Assembly: GCA_020631035.1 (NCBI GenBank)
Contig: JAHDIA010000314.1
Coordinates: 1-7,171 of the forward strand
Reading direction: 5' to 3'
DNA from: Chitinophagales bacterium
GTDB lineage: Bacteria > Bacteroidota > Bacteroidia > Chitinophagales > UBA2359
Length of the DNA stretch: 7,171 bases
Shown here: in pieces, positions 1 through 5,707 of the stretch
Layout of the letters: each line of letters begins with the position of its first letter
Numbering within the stretch: position 1 is the stretch's first letter
Program-made: the position numbers and the translations under genes
Notes under the pieces: generated by a model
Databases searched by the model: none
The model's input: only the letters and a program-made list of their open reading frames with translations
Told to the model about the DNA's origin: nothing

Positions 1-1
1 T

Positions 2-130
2 AAAAAAATAACTTCCCGATTTTGGCGGCGACATTTTCCGACCTACTACCGCACCGGCGGACCGGTCAAAAATACTCGCCTTAGCTCTGCTAGGACTGCG
101 TTTTTTTCCTTGTAGGTCAAAAAATCTCAT
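2..130 (-). CDS. Short open frame running off the left edge, possibly only a repeat read-through
   Basis: From an ATG at 128-130 the minus strand stays open for 43 codons to the window edge. The peptide starts MRFFDLQGKKRSPSRAK, is rich in Lys, Arg and Ser, and has an internal echo (FFDLQG near residue 3, IFDRSAG near residue 20). No known domain, signal peptide or membrane segment is visible. The DNA is GC-richer than its surroundings and contains inverted repeats (33-125), which suggests a repetitive intergenic element whose open frame may be accidental. No clear promoter or ribosome binding site precedes it. It lies beyond the terminator of the propeller gene on the same strand, so it is not obviously co-transcribed with it. 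Coding status is doubtful, and the 3' end is outside the window. Confidence 0.25.
   Translation of the reverse strand, partial: MRFFDLQGKKRSPSRAKASIFDRSAGAVVGRKMSPPKSGSYFF
33..125. repeat. Inverted-repeat element with nested hairpin at left edge
   Basis: GACCTAC at 40-46 is the reverse complement of GTAGGTC at 112-118. After two mismatches the pairing resumes for five more bases on each side (33-37 with 121-125). Inside lies a smaller hairpin at 80-94 with a three-base loop and stem TAGC/GCTA plus flanking pairs, and the palindrome GACCGGTC at 60-67. The segment is clearly GC-richer than the AT-rich DNA that follows. It resembles a dispersed intergenic repeat, but only one copy is visible here, so repeat status is inferred. 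From 131 to 228 I see no gene or structure. Confidence 0.4.
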
Positions 131-228
131 TGCCAAAAACAAGGAACTTATTATTTAACCATTCCTAAATGACATTCTTTACCTGTCAGATTCACCACTC
201 TTTCTGTCAAAGAAGCTCGTATTAAAAA

Positions 229-264
229 GAACCCCCATCCAAGCTTAGGCTTGGATGGGGGTTT
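229..264 (-). terminator. Strong intrinsic terminator of the propeller gene, possibly bidirectional
   Basis: A perfect 15-base-pair stem (230-244 with 249-263) closes a four-base loop (TTAG). Five consecutive C:G pairs sit near the base of the stem, and a wobble pair at 229/264 could extend it. On the minus strand the stem is followed by C and then TTTTT (224-228), the classical Rho-independent layout, 66 bases past the stop codon of the propeller gene. On the plus strand it is followed only by a few Ts, so weaker termination of rightward transcripts is possible. Confidence 0.85.
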
Positions 265-329
265 ATTGTTACAATATTGTTTGTAATATGATTATTTCAT
301 TCTTTGACAATTTTTGTCCAAGAATCTTA

Positions 330-3300
330 TTATTCAGAGACCATCAACTTACGAGCGAGTTTTTGTTGAGCTGTTTCAACAGTCACTACATAAGTTCCAG
401 CATTCAATTCAGACTGATTGACAGTAAACTGGTGTTTGCCAGTTGTCAACTTCTCGTTGACTTTTTCGACCATCAAACGTCCTTGTAAATCATAGATGTT
501 TACACGTACATCACTTGTTTCGCTCAAGCTCAACTCGATGGTAGCTTGACTGACCATTGGGTTAGGATATACTTTAACATCAGATACTACTTCTAAGGTT
601 TCGATTCCCACATTTGTATTGACTGTAAAATCTGGAATTGTGGTTACATCTGCAGGTATGCCTGTCAAGTTTGTACTTAAAGTTCTAAACATACCTCTAC
701 CATAAGTACCAGCATACACTACATAAGAATTTTTGTACTCATTGGCATTGATTCTAGCCAAAGGCTCTTCTTTCAAAGCAATGACAGGTACTTTACCCAT
801 TTCATTTCCTTGGTATTCCCAATTGAATGAATTACCAGATCTTTCACCATAGTAAACACCATAACTAGTACCAATCAATACATTTCCTTTGATATCTCCT
901 ATATCAGTTGTACCATCTTCACCTCCACCTCTCAAGACCAAACAAGAGTAGATAATACCCAATGGAAGATTTCCTTGAATAGATTCAAACTCAGGATTTT
1001 CATCTGTAAAGTTGAAGGTTTCAAAGATGTAAGACTCACTTCCATAAGTACCTGTAGAAATAACTACGTGGTCTTTGTTAAGCGGATTAACAGAAATACC
1101 TGTAACACGTTGTCCATTAAATGGCAAGCCACTCATAACTTTGGTATCTACATAGACACTTCTTTCAGACTCATCTGTTAAGATCAAGTTACCTGCTGCA
1201 GCATTGAGGTTACTTACACGATAAAGCTTTCCTTTTCTTGTACCAGCAACTACCATATCTCCATCTGAACTAATACTTAATGAGACAATACCATCATTTG
1301 ATGAAACAAGTGATGTTTCATAAGTATAATTGTCAGTACCATCTGCACCATTGTATTCACAGCTACCTTTACCACTTACACATTTGTTAGAAAGATCTAC
1401 CCATTCAGGATCTTTACCAGGCTTAGGTCCATCCATTGTCAACCACAAATGATAAGATGCAGAACCAGTAAAGTATTTTGTTCTTTTGAACTTATCATCA
1501 TTAGGATTGTCTATGATTGATTGTGTTTCTAACTCATAGCCAAGGTAGATAATAGAATCAGTATATACATTTTCGGCTTCGATTTTGTACAAATCTGGAT
1601 CAGTAGTTACGATGAACTTTTGACCATTGTGTTCAATCTCTCCAACGATACCATTTACGATTTCGCTATTTGGATCACGTTGCCATGATTTAATTTTGTA
1701 GTACAATTCTGAATCTTCCCAGAAAAGGAATGGATGATTAAAATAATCACCACCTTCCACTGCACAAGGTGCCCCAGCAGCTCCTGAAGTATACAAACGG
1801 TTGAATGGATTACCTGATGAACCTACCGTTAACATACAAGAAAAAGTTTCACCTCCATTGACAGAACGAATGATGGAGCTTTGCGTTGCTCCAAACAATG
1901 CTTTGTCACTGATATTGGAAACATCTGTATGACCACCATCACCACCCCAAACTTCGATACCAGCTTGAGTCGAATTTAGATCAAATCCTAGGAAGTGTGT
2001 ACCATTGTCTTGTGCTCCAACCATCATTTTACCATCTTGTCCACCACCTACACCGTGGCATTGTAACACATTGTATCCACTGTTTACAGCTTTAAAATCA
2101 GGATATTGCTCAGTAGCATTGTAAGTTACAGAAATACCACCATCATGCGTACAATACAAAATATCTGAATTGGTTGGATGATAGAACAAGCCTTGTTTAT
2201 CAGGGTGTACACAGCTACCATCTTGAGGGTTATCCAAAATATTTGAACAGTAGTAATCCACTTGTACCCAGCCTTCTGTTGCTGACCACTGCCAAAGTTC
2301 AACTCCTCCCATAAAGATTCTTTCAGGATTGTTTGGATCAACAGCGATACACAAATCGTAGGTACCTTGTGTTCTTGGAGGATTGAACTGAGGTGTTCTT
2401 TGCCCAATCAATTCGAAGGTACTTCCTGCATTTTTTGATTGCCATACTCCTGCAAGTGTTCCTTCATCATCGACTCCTACCACATAAACATAGTTGGGAT
2501 CAGACTTAGACACTGTGATGTCCTTTCTTGTCACTGTAACATCTAATGGGAATTTTCCAAAATCCAATACACCATCATCAGCACCATTTATCAAATTACA
2601 ATCTGAATCATTTTCATTACCATCGTAATCCACATCATCTCCAGAGTCAATTCTAACAAAACCAGTAGGATTACCATTTACAGATTTAAACAATCCTGTA
2701 CCAACTGTTGCATATACAGTTCCATCACCAGAAACTTGTACATCGTAAGCAACATTGTTTCCATATCTGTAAGGATAGCCATCTAATGCATCTTCTACAA
2801 AACCACCTGTTAATCCAGAAACAATGAATCCATCTTCGTCAGTAGTAACATCCCAAGTAACACCTTCGTCTTGAGAGAAATATAAGCCATTGGCTGTTGC
2901 TGCAAACAAAGTACTATTGGTATAAGCCAATCTGTTAACAGCTAAGAAAGGAGATTGAACCATATCCAAGCCCTCTGAACCAAATTCTTCTAAGCCATCT
3001 ACATCTTCATTCACATCACCTTCACAGCCAGCAGGTACATTGTAATCGTCTGGTTGAACAGGTGATGGAAAGTAAATAGGATAAGCTCCTGTACAGTCCA
3101 TAATTTTCACATAAACCACCCCACTCATTTCAGCAATTTCTTCTGTGGTTACCAGCAATGGATCGTTGACAGATATTTCGCTTCCAACAGAAGGCTTGAT
3201 GTTACCTCTTACGTCCATCTCACCATCTTCGTACCACTGAATGGTAAATTCATCTTCACCTCCACAGTCAGCTTCTGTAATCAAATTTTGGATGGCTACA

Positions 3301-3995
3301 GAGTTGTTGGATGAGAAATCCAAAAGTACATTAGCAGTAGAAATGTGTGTCAACTGCTCAAAATTTTCTGTTGCTTTGTTTAATTTGTAGATACCACTTC
3401 CTGGGAAGAAAGGAATACCACAAGTTGGATAACTAAGAGGTGCGCAATAGCCTACTCCAATACCCACCAAAACTTCTCCTGTATTTCCAGTACCTACAAA
3501 AACACTGTTTCCATCTTGAGATTCCAACATTGAAGAAACGGTAATACAACCAGCATCAGAAGAACCTTTCAGATAATTCCAAGAACTGGCTCCATCTGTC
3601 GATTTGAACACACCACCTGTTACACCTCCAGCATATAATTCTTGGTCATTTCCAGATGAGATGACCAATGCTCTGGTTCTACCACCTACATTGTTGGGTC
3701 CTAATTCTTCCCATACAATAGGAGCATCTAAAGCAGAGGTTTTATTAGCACGCAATTCATTAAATTGCTTCATTTCCTTTGCTCTATCAGCGATATTAAC
3801 CCTACCTGTTTCTGGATCTTCCATCATTTCTTTCCAGTAGGCAAAAGCAGGTCTGATTTCTTGTTTTTGACTTTCATCAGCAGTAACTGTTTCTGCTTGC
3901 ATTGCCATGGGTGCCTCTGCCACATTGCAAGACCAGTACAGTCCAGCAGATACTGCCAAAAGCACAATGCCAAATAGTAATAATAATTTTCTCAT
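330..3995 (-). CDS. Secreted beta-propeller protein with T9SS type A C-terminal sorting domain
   Basis: This 1221-residue protein begins with an export signal (MRKLLLLFGIVLLAVSAGLY). The body has repeated propeller strands with Asp-box-like turns: KSTDGASSW (131-139), SQDEGVTW (374-381), QSKNAGSTF (519-527) and SVNGGETF (711-718), with YAGTYGRGMFR near 1094-1104. This fits BNR/sortilin-like (VPS10-type) propellers. Residues about 214-312 look like an Ig-like insert bracketed by Cys244 and Cys301, and acidic Asp/Asn/Gly loops lie near 324-345 and 451-475. The C-terminus (about 1137-1221) is a type A sorting domain with VYPNP, DLQGR and a final KLMVSE, which directs passage through the outer membrane and then removal or anchoring. 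Eighteen cysteines suit an extracytoplasmic protein. The start is fixed by an in-frame stop eight codons upstream. Ligand and activity are unknown; no glycosidase or protease catalytic motif was recognised. It appears monocistronic, with its own terminator at 229-264. Confidence 0.93.
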   Translation of the reverse strand: MRKLLLLFGIVLLAVSAGLYWSCNVAEAPMAMQAETVTADESQKQEIRPAFAYWKEMMEDPETGRVNIADRAKEMKQFNELRANKTSALDAPIVWEELGPNNVGGRTRALVISSGNDQELYAGGVTGGVFKSTDGASSWNYLKGSSDAGCITVSSMLESQDGNSVFVGTGNTGEVLVGIGVGYCAPLSYPTCGIPFFPGSGIYKLNKATENFEQLTHISTANVLLDFSSNNSVAIQNLITEADCGGEDEFTIQWYEDGEMDVRGNIKPSVGSEISVNDPLLVTTEEIAEMSGVVYVKIMDCTGAYPIYFPSPVQPDDYNVPAGCEGDVNEDVDGLEEFGSEGLDMVQSPFLAVNRLAYTNSTLFAATANGLYFSQDEGVTWDVTTDEDGFIVSGLTGGFVEDALDGYPYRYGNNVAYDVQVSGDGTVYATVGTGLFKSVNGNPTGFVRIDSGDDVDYDGNENDSDCNLINGADDGVLDFGKFPLDVTVTRKDITVSKSDPNYVYVVGVDDEGTLAGVWQSKNAGSTFELIGQRTPQFNPPRTQGTYDLCIAVDPNNPERIFMGGVELWQWSATEGWVQVDYYCSNILDNPQDGSCVHPDKQGLFYHPTNSDILYCTHDGGISVTYNATEQYPDFKAVNSGYNVLQCHGVGGGQDGKMMVGAQDNGTHFLGFDLNSTQAGIEVWGGDGGHTDVSNISDKALFGATQSSIIRSVNGGETFSCMLTVGSSGNPFNRLYTSGAAGAPCAVEGGDYFNHPFLFWEDSELYYKIKSWQRDPNSEIVNGIVGEIEHNGQKFIVTTDPDLYKIEAENVYTDSIIYLGYELETQSIIDNPNDDKFKRTKYFTGSASYHLWLTMDGPKPGKDPEWVDLSNKCVSGKGSCEYNGADGTDNYTYETSLVSSNDGIVSLSISSDGDMVVAGTRKGKLYRVSNLNAAAGNLILTDESERSVYVDTKVMSGLPFNGQRVTGISVNPLNKDHVVISTGTYGSESYIFETFNFTDENPEFESIQGNLPLGIIYSCLVLRGGGEDGTTDIGDIKGNVLIGTSYGVYYGERSGNSFNWEYQGNEMGKVPVIALKEEPLARINANEYKNSYVVYAGTYGRGMFRTLSTNLTGIPADVTTIPDFTVNTNVGIETLEVVSDVKVYPNPMVSQATIELSLSETSDVRVNIYDLQGRLMVEKVNEKLTTGKHQFTVNQSELNAGTYVVTVETAQQKLARKLMVSE

Positions 3996-4122
3996 ATTTA
4001 ATATTTTGACTTTTTCTTTTTAGTGTGTTAGATGCCTTGACTATACCAATGCTTCTAATCAATGTATTTGTCGTTGTTCTCCAAGTGTTTTGGTTGATTA
4101 GTACCGATGCTACTAAAGTAAG

Positions 4123-4130
4123 CAAATTTA
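4123..4130 (-). promoter_or_regulatory. Candidate -7 box for the propeller gene
   Basis: The minus strand reads TAAATTTG here, an exact match to the Bacteroidota -7 consensus TAnnTTTG. It is the only exact match found between 3996 and 4130. No good TTG -33 element sits at the usual spacing upstream, and the implied leader of about 120 nt is long. That leader would contain the inverted repeat 4055-4062/4094-4101. Confidence 0.3.
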
Positions 4131-4343
4131 ACAATTTGACAACAATTATGAAACTGCTACACTTAATATTTAACAGTAAAATGACACAAGTGTTGATATA
4201 AACACTCAATATGTCTTCCAAAATAAGAAAGCATGAGGTTTGAAATGAATAATTTGAGGCAAAATCAATACCAAATGTCGCTTATGCGCTGTCTAATATA
4301 ATGAATTGGAAAAGAAAAATCTGGGTCGAAGGATAAAAAGTAG

Positions 4344-4426
4344 CGAGCCTACGCCTGATAGTAGTGGATACCCCACAGTCCCGATTTTTTTCGGGACGAG
4401 GAGTAGAAACGGATAGCAGGGACTCG
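4344..4426 (+). ncRNA. Structured intergenic element, Bacteroidota repeat-like
   Basis: Several helices nest here. The strongest is a 7-bp hairpin, GTCCCGA (4378-4384) with TCGGGAC (4391-4397), over a loop of six Ts. Next to it is GTGG/CCAC (4364-4367 with 4373-4376). Both are enclosed by CCTG/CAGG (4354-4357 with 4417-4420) and CGAG/CTCG (4344-4347 with 4423-4426). The motif GATAGyAG occurs on both sides (4357-4364, 4412-4419). The pattern, CTGATAG then a hairpin then a purine-rich tract ending GATAGCAGG, resembles intergenic elements I recall as frequent in Flavobacteriia genomes. That resemblance is from memory. Strand and function are uncertain: it may be an RNA, a transcript 3' end or a DNA repeat. 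Both neighbouring genes are on the minus strand. Confidence 0.4.
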
Positions 4427-4461
4427 ACTTCGATAGTGGGTAGCTGCGTTCCGTTCTAATG

Positions 4462-4489
4462 GATTAAAAATTCAAGATTAAAAACTCAA
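4462..4489. repeat. Two-copy 14-base tandem repeat
   Basis: GATTAAAAATTCAA (4462-4475) is followed directly by GATTAAAAACTCAA (4476-4489), 13 of 14 bases identical. It lies just downstream of lipA. On the minus strand it gives T-rich runs that could help end lipA transcription, but the only hairpin before it (TCAAA/TTTGA, 4486-4490 with 4498-4502) is weak. Confidence 0.6.
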
Positions 4490-4511
4490 AATTCGGCTTT
4501 GAAGTTTCCTT

Positions 4512-5387
4512 TTACAAGTGTCGTTCGGCGTGATAGGACGAGCGTACCAGTGGACCACTTTCTACAAAATCGAAACCTTTTTGTAGACCAATTTCTTTGT
4601 ATTCGGCAAAAAGGTCAGGATGGATGTATTCATGTATGGGCAAGTGGTGGCGAGTGGGCTGCAAATATTGCCCCAAAGTGAGTACATCGCAGCCATTTTC
4701 GACCAAGTCGTCCATTGCTTTGTAGACTTCCTCTTTGGTTTCACTCAAGCCCAACATAATACCCGATTTGGTACGACAGCCATACTCTTTGGTCAATTTT
4801 ATTTGCTCCAAACTGCGAGCATATTTGGCTTGTGGACGGACCAAACGGTATAGGCGTTCGACTGTTTCCATATTATGAGAAACGACCTCTGGTTTTTCGG
4901 AAATGACTGTGTACAAAGCATCCCAATCAGCCCGAAAATCGGGAATGAGGGTCTCCATAGTTGTACCAGGAGCGTGTAGGCGAACTTGGCGAATGGTTTC
5001 TGCCCAAATAAATGCACCTTTATCTTTGAGTTCGTCCCTATTTACAGAAGTCAGTACACAGTGTTTGACCCCCATCAATTTAACCGCCTCGGCTACTCTA
5101 CGGGGTTCGTCTTCGTCGTATTCAGGGGGACGTCCTGTCGCAACAGCGCAAAAAGAGCAAGAACGGGTACAAACATTGCCCAATATCATAAAGGTTGCTG
5201 TACCTGCTCCCCAGCATTCGCCCATATTGGGACAGTTGCCACTTTCGCAAATGGTGTGGAGCTTGTGTTGATCTACCAGATTGCGCACCTTGCGGTACTT
5301 TTCTCCAACAGGTAGCTTTACTTTGAGCCACTTGGGTTTTCTTTTACGGGGTTCGTTGGGGTTCTGTATTACTGGTAAATCAATCAT
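4512..5387 (-). CDS. lipA: Lipoyl synthase LipA
   Basis: This radical SAM enzyme inserts two sulfurs at C6 and C8 of protein-bound octanoyl groups, giving the lipoyl cofactor of 2-oxoacid dehydrogenase E2 subunits and of glycine cleavage H protein. The diagnostic motifs are all present in 291 residues, a normal length for the family. Cys47, Cys52 and Cys58 (CX4CX5C) bind the auxiliary 4Fe-4S cluster that is consumed as sulfur donor. Cys73, Cys77 and Cys80 (CX3CX2C, in CTRSCSFC) bind the radical SAM cluster. RSSYH at 282-286 supplies the conserved serine ligand of the auxiliary cluster. The ATG at 5385-5387 is the first after an in-frame TAA eleven codons upstream that lies inside the predicted promoter, so the start is well supported. 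The protein is cytosolic. The gene diverges from a 2-oxoacid dehydrogenase E1 gene whose partner E2 needs lipoate. No lipB is adjacent in the window. Confidence 0.98.
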   Translation of the reverse strand: MIDLPVIQNPNEPRKRKPKWLKVKLPVGEKYRKVRNLVDQHKLHTICESGNCPNMGECWGAGTATFMILGNVCTRSCSFCAVATGRPPEYDEDEPRRVAEAVKLMGVKHCVLTSVNRDELKDKGAFIWAETIRQVRLHAPGTTMETLIPDFRADWDALYTVISEKPEVVSHNMETVERLYRLVRPQAKYARSLEQIKLTKEYGCRTKSGIMLGLSETKEEVYKAMDDLVENGCDVLTLGQYLQPTRHHLPIHEYIHPDLFAEYKEIGLQKGFDFVESGPLVRSSYHAERHL

Positions 5388-5415
5388 ATACTTATTTGTT
5401 TGTATAACTATTTTG

Positions 5416-5423
5416 CAAAATTA
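5416..5423 (-). promoter_or_regulatory. Predicted lipA promoter, -7 box TAATTTTG
   Basis: The minus strand reads TAATTTTG, an exact match to the Bacteroidota -7 consensus TAnnTTTG, 28 bases before the lipA ATG. This leaves a short leader of about 20 nt, with no Shine-Dalgarno-like sequence, as usual in this phylum. The -33 region is only T-rich, with no clear TTG. Confidence 0.5.
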
Positions 5424-5440
5424 CGTAAATAAAATAAAAT

Positions 5441-5533
5441 AGTCGATGGTTGGCGGTCCATAGTCCATAGCTCTTAGCGATTCTTGTACTTTGAGTCGAT
5501 GTTCCATTCTCCATTGCTCTTAGCGGTTCTTGT
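5441..5533. repeat. Imperfect tandem repeat between lipA and the E1 gene
   Basis: Two units each begin AGTCGATG (5441-5448 and 5494-5501) and end in a 23-base block that matches at 21 positions (5465-5487 and 5511-5533; core GCTCTTAGCG). The first unit carries extra bases in its middle, including GTCCATA twice in a row (5456-5469). The array sits in the middle of the 320-base gap between divergent genes, outside both predicted promoters. The rest of 5388-5707 contains the two promoters and otherwise nothing recognisable. A 74-codon minus-strand frame (5392-5616) runs through the repeat but looks non-coding. Confidence 0.65.
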
Positions 5534-5667
5534 TCAACTTTTGTGGGACGAGTTGCCTCTTTACAAAGGCTAAACGTATTTTTGACACTCTGCAAAACAA
5601 GAATGCCTATTTGCATAATTTGTTCAATATTAACGCTCTAAAATGAGCTTGAGTTTACTAAAACTAT

Positions 5668-5675
5668 TAATTTTG
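5668..5675 (+). promoter_or_regulatory. Predicted E1 gene promoter, -7 box TAATTTTG
   Basis: TAATTTTG matches the Bacteroidota -7 consensus TAnnTTTG exactly and is the same octamer as the lipA box on the other strand. A TTG at 5649-5651 lies 16 bases upstream, slightly closer than usual for a -33 element. The leader to the ATG at 5708 would be about 25 nt, without a Shine-Dalgarno match. Confidence 0.5.
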
Positions 5676-5707
5676 CCACCAAACCTAAACACAAATCCAC
5701 CAATACA

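Larger units (their letters stand above)
3996..4511. other. 516-base intergenic region without a convincing gene
   Basis: Between the start of the propeller gene and the stop of lipA the DNA is AT-rich and has no frame with protein-like composition. It contains a candidate promoter (4123-4130), an 8-base inverted repeat in the predicted leader (CTAATCAA 4055-4062, TTGATTAG 4094-4101), a structured element (4344-4426) and a 14-base tandem duplication (4462-4489). Nothing was recognised in 4131-4330. No strong terminator for lipA was found; the only good hairpin, 4378-4397, lacks a following T-run. Confidence 0.7.

Noticed and set aside
255..488. 77-codon plus-strand frame over the terminator and the 3' end of the propeller gene
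   Set aside because: It starts within the terminator stem and is antisense to the conserved sorting domain.
3877..4221. 114-codon minus-strand frame overlapping the start of the propeller gene
   Set aside because: Its overlapping part is out of frame with a clear signal peptide, and its upstream part is AT-rich with an Ile/Asn/Leu-biased composition typical of non-coding AT-rich DNA.
4355..4412. CTGATAG and GTAGAAACGG, which recall a hammerhead ribozyme core
   Set aside because: The hammerhead core needs CUGANGA and GAAA in fixed positions around three helices. Here the first motif lacks the required GA and the helices do not place GAAA correctly.
5441..5533. Possible CRISPR array
   Set aside because: Only two units, with mismatches and unequal lengths, no palindromic repeat, and no cas genes in the window.
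5392..5616. 74-codon minus-strand frame ending four bases before lipA, which could be read as an operon partner
   Set aside because: It runs through the tandem repeat and the predicted lipA promoter, shows no domain, and its sequence repeats because the DNA repeats. Treated as non-coding.
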